Origin: Apium graveolens
Lineage: Eukaryota; Streptophyta; Magnoliopsida; Apiales; Apiaceae
Direction of reading: 5' to 3'
DNA length: 64,000 nt
Assembly (NCBI RefSeq): GCF_009905375.1
Contig: NC_133657.1
Coordinates: forward strand, 69,064,907-69,128,906
The notes under the pieces are model-generated. The model was not told where the DNA came from and did not search any database. It saw only the letters and a program-made list of their open reading frames with translations. The translations under genes and the position numbers were made by a program. Position 1 is the stretch's first letter; every line of letters starts with the position of its first letter. This document shows positions 48,011 through 60,506 of the stretch, piece after piece.

Positions 48011-48064
48011 TGTCACGCCCCCAACTTAAATAGCACCTGTCACGCCCCCAACTTAAACAACAAA
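48011..48064. repeat. 27-bp duplication at the outer end of RE-G 3' LTR
   Basis: TGTCACGCCCCCAACTTAAA occurs at 48011 and again at 48038, so the 3' LTR carries 27 extra bases at its very tip. The target duplication abuts the outer copy. The 5' LTR at 57515 has only one copy. Confidence 0.93.
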
Positions 48065-51000
48065 TTAAATATAACTATTACAGCATTTTAAAAGAAGAAT
48101 ACACAACCAACTCCAAGATCTTACAGTTTAGGGTTTGGAACAGCCCAACACTACCAACTATTACATCTGATTAAAAGTACCGAGTCCTCACACAAACTAT
48201 TATTACTTATTCTACCTGAGCTCGAACATGAGCATCAGCATCACAGGTCTTACGGGCAGTCTGCTTGAATCTAACCATAGCTGCTAGCTGTAATATCAGG
48301 GTAAAGCAAGGAGTGAGCCAAATGCTCAACAAGTGCTAACAGTATGACACAAAACATAAATCGAGATATACATTAAAGAATGACAATGGAAAGACATAAG
48401 CAATGATAACGAGAGATAAAACTATGTGAGATGGCATCATTTTGCTTGTATCAAAATAATTTTAAAATCATGTCTTAATCAAAATCATTTTATGACGGTA
48501 CGGATTACAGTCGGTGATCAGCCGCGAAGTAATCCCGAACCTCGCTGGGTTCTAAAACATTAACGGGAATGCCTAGGCAACTTTTAAGCCTAATATAAGT
48601 GTGGAAAGGACTCGCGTCTCACTCCAGATCCACTATTCAAGGAAAACATTTATCCCCCTTTGGGACTGAAAACCCATATTTTATTTATTTCAAAAACTGA
48701 TGCCGAATTATAACAAAATCTCTTTTAACAGTAAACATTTTTATTAAGGGATTATAGATCAACTCGAAACATGGGAAATATGGTACTAAATCTCAGGGCC
48801 ATGATTTACAAAATTTTACTCTATTAGGGTAACCAAAAGGTTTTCATATGTCAGAACTTGGACAGTAAAATTTAGTTAGACTAATGGATAATATAAAGGG
48901 GTAATGCCAAACTGGGCTTAAAGCAATGGCTTCTCGTCAAGGTACAGGTGTTGGATCATCAAGAAGATAAGCTTCATGAATATTATGGGTGTTAAGGTAT
49001 GAAGAAATGATTCTTTAGCTCAGGATATATCAGAGTTGTCAAGCTTTAGGATAAGAAAGAGGGGTATCAATCAATGAGGGATCACTTTGATAAGTTTCTG
49101 ACTTTCAGGGTTCAAGGTAAGGTTCTATAGGGATTCAAGTATCAGGATGAGATATCAATACTTAGGAATCATCAGCATGTTAATCAAGAGGATCAATCAA
49201 GTAATATATCAACTCTTCATTTTATCATGGCATTTAACTATCATGAAAAGGCTTTTGAACTACTTGCAATACATACTCGAGGGTTCATGGCATTTCTATA
49301 TAATTCAAAGATAAACGAAAGATACGCTTGATTTAAAACATATCAAATGACTCAGGATAATTGCATCAATATATATATGAACTGCTTATAGTAAATACGA
49401 AGGTCAAGTTGAATCACTTGCCTTGAGAAAGGCTGGTCTGGTCTGACTGGTAGGAGCAACTGGAGCTTCACTCGACCTTTATGGCAAGTTTTCCCTCGTC
49501 TCGAGATCCTACATAATAATAATAATCCTCATTATAATATATTCTTACCATCTTAACCTATTTACAACTTGAAATTAAACACGGATGGCACTTAGGCCTA
49601 TACGCACTTAATTTTATATTCACTTTTAAATTACAAAAGTACACACATAGCCACATATTCACATATCATATATTAATACCAAATAACACCATATAAACCA
49701 TAATGCAACACTAGGCTTGGATGATCTCGACTCACATCTTAAGTCACTTGGTCGCTAAACTAGACAAGGTCTTCTAATTTTGGCTTCCTAACTCGATGTG
49801 CCTTTCCTAAATTATCCAAAACCTATTGACCCTCACTTGTGCCTTTAGCTCTACTGACCTTATACCATCTTACAACTATGGTGGTCGACCTAATACTCAC
49901 TTCTAAGTGTTCTAAAACTATGTGGTAAGTGAAAGCGCTCACTGGTGCAAATTTCAGAATGACAACTATAGTTTCTTGAGTGCATTACGCACTCTTAAAC
50001 TACAAGTTTTCCTTCAAAACTTTTACACAAGACTCTCCTGACCTAAGGACATCTCACAAACTTGATGTGGCTCAAGGGCCTGGCTTGGGCCTTCTTGGGC
50101 CTAAGCTAAAAGTCCAAGGTTCCCCTGTTTTTTTCTGGGCAGAAAACGCCCTGACTTGAATTAACTTGTGACACATGGTTCTAACTCATATCCTATAAAA
50201 TATGGTTGGAAAAACTTCTCTGACACTCCCTCTAACTAAGGCCCAATAGGGCCTAATGAGGGCCTACCCATGACATGGTCAAATCTTCCTATTTCTAAGT
50301 TGCAACAAAACTGTCCCCTGCTGGACAGATTTTGTTATTCTACTTGTGCACCTAACCAAAAGACATGCAAACCTCCAACCAACTCCTAAAACCTTTTATA
50401 TACTCCCAATACTAACTTCTGGTAGCTTGGGCCTCAAAGTGCACATCAATGACATGGTCAAAACTCACTCTAAACCTCAGGGTACTAAACTGATTTTCTG
50501 CAGAAACTATAACTCTCATTACTCCAAGGTTTTGACTTGACAAACTCAACTACCAACATCCCAATTCTTAAACCAAGACTTATACATGGTAATCTACTGA
50601 ACTAACTCCCTTATTCTCAAAATAACCTTGGGTGAGATCATCCTTACCTAAGGTACAATTATGGCAAAACAAAAGAGATCACATTTCTTAACTCACCAAT
50701 CATTAAGTTTTTGAAACCACAAGATATGCATTTTATAAAAGATAACCACGAATTATTACCATGCAACAAGAAGCATAAATCAATATTAACACATTATTCC
50801 TACTGAAATTAAGGCTCACTAACAAAATCTTTCTAAATGATCAAAATCTTACAACATTCTAAGAGAAATCCACATGCATGCATGTCCTCGGGTTTTGCAA
50901 ACCAAAACAACACATTTTCTACATATATTCTACCATAAAATTGACATGCAAGCCTAGCATGAGCTATATCTAGATGATCACTTAGCATGCAAGGAGTTTT

Positions 51001-52052
51001 ATCAAATTTTCACCATAAAATTCAAGTCATTATCATATAAACATGCAAAATTTGAGCAAAATAACAAGAATGATCTCAAGGACCATTCATTCGGCTCCCA
51101 TATGGTCATGGCCGAATGAAATGGATGGGAAGGGCCATTTAATCATCAAGAGTTTCCTTCTCAAGACTTGGCACTTATCCATTCCTTGTAGTCCTCTCAA
51201 AAACAACCCTAAACTCACAAGAATCAAGGTTGTATTTTGAGTTTCACTAAAACCTTTACATGCAACCTTTAAACTTAAACTTTCTACTCAAAACTCTTTG
51301 AAATATGAGTGATCATGGTATGGGAAGTAACATTTACTTGTGTAAAGAGTAGAAGCTTGGTTGAGGAATGAAGAAAAAAAAATGGGGAGGGGGGTTTCGG
51401 CTAAAAGCCGAGAGTGAGAGAGGGAGGAGGGAGGGAGGAGAAAGTGTGGTGGTGAGTGAAGTGAAATGATCATGTCTTTGCTTGTTTTATGGTTTTTGTA
51501 TTGGCAAAAGTGAGTGGAATTAGGAATTGACATGATTAGCCTTCCACTTGAACTTGGTTCAATTTGCATGCAAGGGTAAAGAAGGAAATTGGCTAGAAAA
51601 ATAAGAGTTAGTGGGGTTGGAATTGTCCTCTTTGTCCTTGAAAAGAATGAGAGGGTGGTTTGCATGCAAGGGCTTTCTTGTAATTTGCTAAATATGACAA
51701 CTAAAATTTATAATGATTTATTTTTATAAAATAAAATACAAGTTCAAAAATTATAAAATTTATACCATAAAATAACTTGGATTTTTAGAGACTTTATAAA
51801 ATCATTTTCAAAATTTGTGAACAAAATACCTTTTAAAAGAAAAATTTTCCAAGGCTTAGAATATTCCTTATAAATCAAAAATAAAGAAATTAAATAAACT
51901 CTTGCTTTGAAAAATCATATACTACATAAAGCAAATTTATAATGCAGAAATTTGCACTCACACAAACGTACAATCATTGAATATATTTTCATTCGGCTTT
52001 AATATTATACCAAATCCACAAATAATATTACACGAAGATACCGGTCGTAACA
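48011..52052 (-). repeat. RE-G 3' LTR
   Basis: 4,042 bases with TG/CA ends (on + TGTCACGCCCCC to GGTCGTAACA). An open frame of 125 codons at 51288-51665 (-) also occurs in the 5' LTR at 58136-58516, but its C-terminus differs by a frameshift, so it is not kept as protein. Polypurine-rich sequence at 51370-51450 is a GGGAGGA low-complexity run. Confidence 0.94.
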
Positions 52053-52068
52053 TCCTTTCCCCCTTAAG
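52053..52068 (-). other. RE-G polypurine tract
   Basis: AAGGGGGAAAGGA on the minus strand just before the 3' LTR. Confidence 0.88.
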
Positions 52069-52086
52069 GGATTCTGTCCCCAGAAT

Positions 52087-53023
52087 CTAAGAGAACAGAT
52101 GAGGATACCGGGAATGCATATCAGACTCTAACTCCCAAGTTGATTCTTCGACCTTAGGGTTCCTCCAAAGCACTTTCACTATCTTTACCGACTTATTCCT
52201 AAGACTCTTTACTTTGCAGTCGAGTATTTTAACCGATTGCTCCATAAATGACAGGTCTGCCTGAATTTCTACAGGTTCATATTCTATCACATGGCTAGCG
52301 TCAGGATTGTACTTCTTAAGCAACGACACATGGAACACATTATGCACATACTGATACTGAGGTGGTAAGGCCAACTCGTAAGCCACCTTTCCTACTTGAC
52401 TCAAAATCTCAAAAGGACCTATGTGTCTAGGTGCTAACTTCCCTTTCTTGCCAAATCTCATCAACCCTTTTTTAGGTGACACCTTCAGCAACACAGCTTC
52501 GCCAATTTGGAATTGAACATCCTTACGCGCTAGATCCGCATACTTCCTCTGTCTATCTTGAGCAGCAAGCAACCTTTTCTGAATTAACTTGACTGTGTCA
52601 TGCAACTGTTATACCAATTCTGAGCCGAGAATTCTTCATTCCCCTACTATATCCCAATTTGTTGGTGATCTACATTTTTGCCCGTACAAAGCTTCATATG
52701 GTGGCATGCCGATACTGGAATGATAGTTGTTGTTATAAGAGAATTCAATCAACGGCAAGTGGTCATCCCAACTTCCTGCAAAATCGATTGCACAACTGCG
52801 CAACATGTCTTCAATTATTTGAATTGTCCTTTCACTCTGGCCATCAGTCTGCGGGTGGTATGCCGTGCTCATATTCAAGTTTGTGCCAAGACATTCCTAA
52901 AATTGCTTCCAGAATCTCGAGTTAAAGCGGGGATCTCTGTCTGAAACTATTGAAACGGGTACTCCATGCCTTAGTATGATTTCGCGTACATACAGATGAA
53001 CCAACTTGTCCAGTGACGACTTC
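52087..53023 (-). pseudogene. RE-G integrase C-terminus and chromodomain-like tail
   Basis: A frame at 52636-52878 holds the end of the integrase core ([16 protein letters not shown] with the catalytic E, and [15 protein letters not shown]). Stops near 52634 and 52608 follow. The frame at 52087-52605 then carries RKYADLARKDVQFQIGEAVL, RFGKKGKLAPRHIGPFEI, VHNVFHVSLLKKYNPDA and a C-terminal segment ending in VKVLWRNPKVEESTWELESD, the chromodomain-like module of Tekay/Del chromoviruses that is thought to steer integration to heterochromatin. A shift near 53024 and a stop near 52898 break the link to the rest of the integrase. Confidence 0.87.
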
Positions 53024-54323
53024 TCATTTATTGGAAGGAAATGCGCCCGACTTCGTAAGACGATCAATTATAACCCATATTGCGTCATGTCCGGATTTCG
53101 TTCGCGGTAGTCCTACTATAAAGTCCATAGCGATATTTTCCCATTTCCATTCTGGAATCTTCAAGGGCTGAATTAATCCACTTGGTCGTTGATGTTCTGC
53201 CTTCACTTTCTGACAAGTATAGCACTTCGCAACCCATTCTGCCACGTCTCGCTTCATATTTGGCCACCAAAAGTTCTTCTTTAAGTCTCGATACATCTTG
53301 GTGCTTCCCGGGTGGATTGAAAATTTCGAATTGTGGGCTTCATGGAGGATCTCATTCTTTAATTCAAGTACATGAGGAATCCATATTCTGGATGAAAACC
53401 TTAGTATCCCTTGCTCATCCCTTTGAGTATTAATCTCCTCTCCAGATAACTGATTCTTCTCTTTCTCCATTACTTCTTCTTGACACTTCTTTATCTTTTC
53501 CACTAGTGTTGGCTGAAAGGTCATTGCACGACAAACTTCCTCGACTTTTCCATAAGCACAAAGTTCCAATTCTAATCTTTCGATTTCTTCAGATAACTCT
53601 TTTGATGTTATCATCATATTCAGTCTCTCCTTCCTACTCAGAGCATCGGCCACTACATTCGCCTTTCCAGGATGGTAATTTATCGAACAGTCATAATCCT
53701 TGATCAATTCCAGCCATCTCCTCTGCCTCATATTGAGCTCTTTCTGAGTAAAAATGTACTTTAAACTCTTATGATCCGTGTAGATTTCACACTTCTCTCC
53801 ATCGAGGTTATGTCTCCAAATCTTAAGTGCGAACACTATGACGGCTAGTTCCAAGTCATTCGTCGGGTACTTTAACTCATGCGGTTTCAACTGTCTTGAC
53901 GCATATGCGATCACTTTACTGTGTTGCATCAACACACAACCCAAACCCTTATGTGAAGCGTCGCTGAATATTACAAAGTTCCCTTGATCATCTGGAAGTA
54001 CCAACACCGGAGCTGTTACCAACTTCTGCTTTAACTCTTGAAAGCTATCTTCACATTCTGCACTCCATTCAAACTTTTGATTCTTTCTGGTTAACTTGGT
54101 CAATGGCGTGGCGATCTTCGAGAAATCCATTGACGAATCTTCTATAGTATCCGGCCAATCCTAGAAAACTTCGCACTTCCGTAGGAGTCTTTGGCCTCTC
54201 CCAACTCATAACTGCCTCAATCTTTGCCGGATCCACTTTAACTCCCTCATTTCCAATGACATGCCCCAAAAATTGAACTTCCTTTAATGAAAACTCACAT
54301 TTGGTAAACTTGGCATACAACTT
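53024..54323 (-). pseudogene. RE-G reverse transcriptase end, RNase H and integrase N-terminal half
   Basis: Begins after the TGA at about 54330 with [13 protein letters not shown] and [11 protein letters not shown]; a one-base insertion near 54127 shifts the frame. The 368-codon frame at 53024-54130 then holds RNase H ([53 protein letters not shown]), the integrase HHCC zinc finger ([18 protein letters not shown] with CYTCQKVK) and the first catalytic aspartate ([20 protein letters not shown]). It ends at a frameshift near 53030, just before the second aspartate. Confidence 0.88.
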
Positions 54324-55487
54324 CTCTTGTCAGAGTATCTCCAATGCTATCCAGAGGTGCTGCTTATGTTCTTCTTCCGACTTAGAATAAATAAGGATGT
54401 CATCAATAAATACCATGACAAATTTGTCCAAATACTTCTTAAATACCTGATTCATCAGATCCATAAATGCGGCCGGAGCGTTGGTCAGTCCAAACGGCAT
54501 TACTAGGAATTCATAATGCCCATATCTGGTCCTGAATGCGGTCTTGGGAACATCTTCTTCTTTTATCTTTAATTGATGGTATCCTGATCTCAAGTCAATC
54601 TTTGAAAAGCATTTTGCTCCCTTCAACTGATCAAAAAGGTCATATATCCTTGGTAGCGGGTAGCGGTTCTTGATCGTTACCTTATTCAACTCCCGATAAT
54701 CTATGCATAGACGCATACTCCCATCTTTCTTCTTTACAAACAGAACAGGTGCTCCCCATGGCGACGCACTTGGCCATATCACTCCCTTATCCAATAATTC
54801 TTGTAGCTGGCTCGCCAACTCTTTCATTTCTGCTGGTGCCATCCTATATGGGGCCTTTGAAACTGGTTCCCTTCCTGGAGCAAGGTTGATCTCGAACTCG
54901 ATTTGTCGATCTGGTGGTAAGCCTGGTAGTTCGTCGGGAAACACATCCGGGAACTCGTTAACTACAGGGATATCTTCCATGCTGGGGCTGCCTTTTTCCG
55001 AATCCACTACATAAGCTAGGAACGACTCACAACCTTTTCTAAGTAGCTTCTTAGCCTGAACAATTGTAAGAAATAGTTGCTCTTGCCTCTGCCCCTTAAA
55101 TACTACCTTCTCTCCACTCTTCGTCTTTAAATACACTCTCTTGGTCTTACAATTAATCTGAGCGTTATTCTCTCCTAACCAATCCATTCCTAAAATTATG
55201 TCAAACTCTCCCAACTTGAAGAGTATCAAGTCGGCTGAAAACTTATACCCCGAAATATCAATCTCACACTTTAGACAAAATTGATTCACAGGAATCTTCT
55301 CTTGGTTCGCAATTACCACATTTACTACCTCACTCATAATCATTTTCTCACATTGAAGCTTATCAACAAAAGATTCTGATATGAAAGATCTTGTTGCTCC
55401 CGAATCAATCAATACTTTAGTTTTGACCTTATTGAGTAAAAGTGTACCTGCTATCACCTCCGAATTATGTACAGCATCCTTCATCTT
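54324..55487 (-). pseudogene. RE-G protease and reverse transcriptase
   Basis: The same open frame as gag. The protease active site DSGATRSF lies at about 55406-55383 and the typical LGMDWL block follows near 55195. The polymerase shows [54 protein letters not shown] and the catalytic FIDDILIYS near 54412-54386. A TGA at 54328-54330 replaces an arginine (CGA) codon two residues after ALEIL and ends the 718-codon frame. Confidence 0.9.
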
Positions 55488-56702
55488 CAAATCAAATGTC
55501 CTTGCTGTTGCTTGCGGGGTTGGTGTAGGTGGTGGAGGTAATGCCAATACCTCAGCTGGCACGCTTGCACTGGTACTTGCCACATTCATCAGAGCTTTGA
55601 CTGGTCCGGTTGCCTTGCACTCCCTAGCTATGTGTCCAGTCTTCCCACACTTGTAACACGTAACTCCTGGCTTCGGCATCTTGCACTCATTGGCCAAATG
55701 TCCCTTCTGATTGCACCTGTAGCATGTCATGCTCATCTTATTACACACTCCGGGGTGCCTTCTTCCGCAGTGCTTGCATTCTGGCCTCTGGAACCTGTTT
55801 TCTCCAACTTGCCCTTGGCTTGCCTGATTGTTCCCCTTCGATTCTTGCCTTTTACCCAAATTTCCTTTCTTTTGAAAATCTCCGCCCTTCTGGAAACCAA
55901 TCCTCTTTACATTCCGATCTTGTGAACTTCCGGCTTCAGACGTTTCTCCATAAAATGGAACCTTCCTCTTCTTATTATCCCTCTCTTTCCTTGACTGCAT
56001 CCCATTATTCTCAATCAGAGCAGCTTTCTGTACTACTCCCGCATAAGTTTCAAGCTCAAACATAGCCACCCTATCTCTGATCCAAGGCTCCAATCCTTGC
56101 TGAAATTTCTTTGCTTTTTCCTCCTCAGTGCTGGTATACTTTGTCACAAACCTTGAAAACTCAGTGAACTTCTTCTCATACTCCAATACAGCCATGTTCC
56201 CTTGCTTCAACTCAAGAAATTTTAGCTCCATCTGATTCTGCATGTACTTAGGGTAATACTTGTCCAGAAATAACTTCTTAAATCTCTCCCAAGAAACCTG
56301 CTGAGTGACTTCAATAGCTTTTACTGATTCCCACCAATAGATGACTTCTCCCTTCAAGAAGTAAGTAGCATACGGCGTCTTCTGATCGTCTCCTAACTGT
56401 ACCAACTCAAAAGCCCTTTTCATCTCCTTGATCCATGTGTTAGCTATCACTGGATCAGTGGTATCATGAAATGCAGGTGGATTCACATTCTGAAAAGCCT
56501 TGAAAGTGACAATTTGTCTAGGTGGTACTGGTGGTTCAGGTGGTTGGTGTGGCTCACGGTTATCTTGGTTTTCAATTCGTTGTTAAAGAGTTAGTTGTTG
56601 TTGAGCTATAGCATTGGTTTGCTGTTGCAAAGTTTCCAGTAGTCGAAGAATATTTGGGTCTGTGGTGGATGTGGTTGTTGGGTTCTTCTTTTTGGGAGGC
56701 AT
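55488..56702 (-). pseudogene. RE-G gag
   Basis: Translation should start at 56702 (MPPKKKN, then a T/Q-rich N-terminus). A TAA at 56583-56585, codon 40, breaks the frame; the same frame then runs on to the end of the polymerase segment. The Retrotrans_gag domain has blocks [55 protein letters not shown] and the [20 protein letters not shown] block. Two CX2CX4HX4C knuckles follow at about 55724-55617 ([14 protein letters not shown] and [14 protein letters not shown]), preceded by a [12 protein letters not shown] variant. The product would package the element RNA. Confidence 0.88.
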
Positions 56703-57020
56703 AATCCTGAAATAAGAGTTATGTCAAAACATATATGAATGATAAATTGATTCGAGGGTATCGCATGACATTCTTATTTACATATGGGGTCAAGTTTCCA
56801 AATTAAGCAGATATGATGATGCATATAAAAACGTAAAATAACAGTTGAGAGCAAATGGAACAATAGAACATAATTATTGAAATTTTAAAGGTCACAATAT
56901 ATAGGATTGGGACAAAGTCTGATTCTAGGAATAACAGGCTTATTTAAAGGAAACAACGGAAACAACTGGGGATTCCATAGAGTCTGATAGTACAACAACA
57001 TGAAAGGTAAATGGAAAGAA
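56703..57020 (-). other. RE-G spacer between small upstream frame and gag
   Basis: About 320 bases of AT-rich sequence with no frame of note. Confidence 0.5.
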
Positions 57021-57400
57021 CTAAGGCTCCACTCCATCTGAACGGGGATTGGTAGTCTTTTCCTCTTGAAGCGTCTTCACAATGCTCTGGAGCTCATCCG
57101 CCACCATCTGAATGACATACTGGCTGGTACGGTCCCGGTGCGTTGGCATCTCCTCAAGCTTAGTGTTGACGTACTGAACCAAGGTCTCAAGTCTCGCAGT
57201 CATCTGCTCCTTGGGCTTCCCTTCATAGTTTCGGCTGTCCGGATACACGTTCTTCAGTCGGCCTATCAGTCGGTCGTACTTGCCCTGAAGCATGTCAAAC
57301 TCGCGCCTCAACTCAGCATACACTGTGAAAGCAATAGTGTCGTCCGACCCAGAGGATGACGAGGAATGCGCCCTTTGTTGATAACCAATAAGAGGAGTAT
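57021..57400 (-). pseudogene. RE-G small upstream frame (about 100-120 codons)
   Basis: A frame without an ATG in its 5' part, between primer site and gag. Residues include a Ser run (HSSSSSGSDD), then YAELRREFDMLQGKYDRLIG, VYPDSRNYEGKPKEQM and a C-terminal helix (VIQMVADELQSIVKTLQEE). It looks helical and coiled-coil. The composition and lack of stops for over 100 codons suggest a real but start-less accessory frame. I do not recognise its function. Confidence 0.45.
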
Positions 57401-57497
57401 TAATAATAATTTACTTAACCTACTCTCTCGCATATTATCTATAACCTACACACATATCCTATAACCTATTTGGGCTGTCCAGGGACTCTAAACCGTA

Positions 57498-57509
57498 GCT
57501 CTGATACCA
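57498..57509 (-). other. RE-G primer binding site
   Basis: GCTCTGATACCA on + is TGGTATCAGAGC on the minus strand, five bases inside the 5' LTR end. Confidence 0.93.
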
Positions 57510-57514
57510 AAACA

Positions 57515-58903
57515 TGTCACGCCCCCAACTTAAACAGCAAATTAAATATAACTATTACAACATTTTAAAAGAAGAATACACAACCAACTCCAAGATCTTA
57601 CAGTTTAGGGTTTGGAACAGCCCAACACTACCAACTATTACATCTGATTAAAAGTACCGAGTCCTCACACAAACTATTATTACTTATTCTACCTGAGCTC
57701 GAACATAAGCATCAGCATCACAGGTCTTACGGGCAGTCTGCTTGAATCTAACCATAGCTGCTATCTGTAATATCAGGGTAAAGCAAGGAGTGAGCCAAAT
57801 GCTCAACAAGTGCTAACAGTACGACACAAAACATAAATCGAGATATACATTAAAGAATGACAATGGAAAGACATAACCAATGTTAACGAGAGATAAAACT
57901 ATGTGAGATGGCATCATTTTGCTTGTATCAAAACAATTTTAAAATCATGTCTTGATCAAAATCATTTTATGACGCTACGGATTACAGCCGGTGATCATCA
58001 AGAGTTACCTTCTCAAGACTTGGCACTTATCCATTCCTTGTAGTCCTCTCAAAAACAACCCTAAACTCACAAGAATCAAGGTTGTATTTTGAGTTTTACT
58101 AAAACCTTTACATGCAACCTTTAAACTTAAACTTTCTACTCAAAACTCTTTGAAATATGAGTGATCATGGTATGGGAAGTAACATTTACTTGTGTAAAGA
58201 GTAGAAGCTTGGTTGAGGAATGAAGAAAAAAAATGGGGAGGGGGGTTTCGGCTAAAAGCCGAGAGTGAGAGAGGGAGGAGGGAGGGAGGAGAAAGTGTGG
58301 TGGTGAGTGAAGTGAAATGATCATGTCTTTGCTTGTTTTATGGTTTTTGTATTGGCAAAAGTGAGTAGAGTTAGGAATTGACATGATTAGCCTTCCACTT
58401 GAACTTGGTTCAATTTGCATGCAAGGGTAAAGAAGGAAATTGGCTAGAAAAATAAGAGTTAGTGGGGTTGGAATTGTTCTCTTTGTCCTTGAAAAGAATG
58501 AGAGGGTGGTTTGCATGCAAGGGCTTTCTTGTAATTTGCTAAATATGACAACTAAAATTTATAATGATTTATTTTTATAAAATAAAATACAAGTTCAAAA
58601 ATTATAAAATTTATACCATAAAATAACTTGGATTTTTAGAGACTTTATAAAATCATTTTCAAAATTTGTGAACAAAATACCTTTTAAAAGAAAAAATTTC
58701 CAAGGCTTAGAATATTCCTTATAAATCAAAAATAAAGAAATTAAATAAACTCTTGCTTTGAAAAATCATATACTACATAAAGCAAATTTATAATGCAGAA
58801 ATTTGCACTCACACAAACGTACAATCATTGAATATATTTTCATTCGGCTTTAATATTATACCAAATCCACAAATAATATTACACGAAGATATCGGTCGTA
58901 ACA
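57515..58903 (-). repeat. RE-G 5' LTR with 2.6 kb internal deletion
   Basis: Only 1,389 bases against 4,042 in the 3' LTR. Both ends are intact. The junction is near 57996-58002, where sequence matching about 48520 passes directly to sequence matching about 51145; ATCA is shared at the two breakpoints. Confidence 0.93.
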
Positions 58904-58908
58904 TATCT

Positions 58909-60506
58909 GAAGATTCTTTTAATAGCCACTAAGTGAGATTCTTTAGGGTCAGCTTGAAATCTAGCACAGAGACATGTAGAAAACATTATATCAGGTCTAC
59001 TAGCAGTTAAATATAAAAGTGAGCCAACCATGCCTCTATAACTTGAAATGTCCACAGACTTTTCAGCCTTGTTTAATTCAAGCTTGGTGGCAGTGGCCAT
59101 GGGAGTTTTTGCAGATGAACAGTCCATTAAGTCAAACTTCTTTAAAAGATCATAAATATATTTAGTTTGACTAATGAAAATTCCACCACTAACTTGTTTA
59201 ACTTGTAAACCAAGAAAATAAGTTAGCTCTCCCATCATGCTCATTTCATATTTACTTTGCATTAACTTAGCAAACTTTTTACAAAGCTTATCATCTGTAG
59301 ATCCAAATATAATATCATCTACATAAATTTGAACAAGTATTGTAGAGCCATTAACATTTCTAAAGAAAAGAGTTTTGTCAACAGTACCTCTTGTGAAGTG
59401 ATTATCTAGAAGGAATTTTGACAAAGTCTCATACCAGGCTCTAGGTGCTTGCTTTAGTCCATAGAGTGCTTTCAACAGATAATACACATAGTCTGGAAAG
59501 TTTGGATCTTCAAACCCTGGAGGTTGGCTTACATAAACTTCTTCTTCCAATTCCCCATTTAGAAATGCACTCTTGACATCCATTGATAGACTTTGAAATT
59601 GGCATGGGCTGCATAGGCTAGAAAGATTCTGATGGCCTCAAGTCTGGAAACTGGAGCAAATGTTTCATCAAAATCTATTCCCTCTTGTTGAGAATAGCCT
59701 TTAGCAACCAATCTGGCTTTATTCCTTATGACAATGCCATTTTCATCCATCTTGTTTCTGAATACCCATTTTGTGTCAATAGAACTCTTGTTCTTTGGCT
59801 TGGGTACCAGCTTCCATACTTTGTTCTTCTCAAATTGGTTTAGCTCCTCTTGCATTGCTAAAATCCAATCTGGATCCAATAGAGCTTCTTCCACTCTCTT
59901 AGGTTCCTCCTGTGATAGAAAGCTACTATACAGACATTCATCTTGAGTAGCCCTTCTAGTTTGCACTTTAGATGTAGCATCACCAATGATCAGTTCAACA
60001 GGGTGATTTTTGGTCCATTTCCTTTGAGGTGGTAGATTAGCTCTAGATGAGGTTGCCTCAGTATTGTCATGATGTGAGATAAAATGTTGATTGGTTAAAA
60101 CTCCCCCTGAGTTGCTTATCCTTTGAAAGGAATTGGGATCTCTATCAACTGATGAAGTGAATTGATTATCTGTTAACAGACTGTGATCAACGGATGCTTC
60201 ATTATGAACTTCAACGGATGATGCACTTTGTCTTTCAACGGATGCTGCATTGCTTCTTTCTACGGAAGCTGAATTATGACTTTCAACGGATGCAGCATTC
60301 TGTGCATTATCCAAAGGCAGATTTTGAATTCTTCTTGTGATGTCTTCTTCATCATTCTCATCTTCACTATCATCACAATATATCTCAATATTGTCAAATT
60401 TGAGTCCTTCATGATGTCCCTCATCTGTTAGTCCATCAATCTTTTTATCATCAAACACAACATGCACAGATTCCATGACAATGTTGGTTCTTAGATTGTA
60501 GACCCT
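58909..60506 (-). pseudogene. RE-F reverse transcriptase
   Basis: Two overlapping frames. The first (59559-60476) starts in a linker holding SVE repeats and four CAACGGAT words, then enters the polymerase ([40 protein letters not shown]). A one-base loss near 59583 shifts into the second frame (58879-59583) with [32 protein letters not shown], the catalytic [10 protein letters not shown] and [13 protein letters not shown]. It is cut by RE-G at 58903 just before RNase H. A TAA near 60507 separates it in phase from integrase. Confidence 0.9.
60188..60291 (-). repeat. ATCCGTTG word cluster in the RE-F integrase/polymerase linker
   Basis: CAACGGAT on + at 60188, 60212, 60236 and 60284, plus one degenerate copy (CTACGGAA) near 60260: five units about 24 bases apart. 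They encode a repeated ASVE/SSVE motif. Confidence 0.93.

Larger units (their letters stand above)
48011..58903 (-). mobile_element. RE-G: Ty3/gypsy chromovirus (Tekay/Del-like), nearly complete coding region
   Basis: On the minus strand: 5' LTR (58903-57515, shortened by an internal deletion), primer site, upstream small frame, gag with two zinc knuckles, protease, reverse transcriptase, RNase H, integrase, chromodomain-like tail, polypurine tract and 3' LTR (52052-48011). Reverse transcriptase before integrase is the gypsy order. Lesions are point stops and single-base shifts. The shared parts of the LTRs differ at roughly 1-2% of sites by eye, older than RE-D. Confidence 0.94.

Noticed and set aside
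51288..51665. 125-codon minus frame in RE-G LTR (also 58136-58516)
   Set aside because: The two copies end differently because of a shift in an A run; composition is low-complexity; it overlaps a GGGAGGA run. Probably a chance frame.
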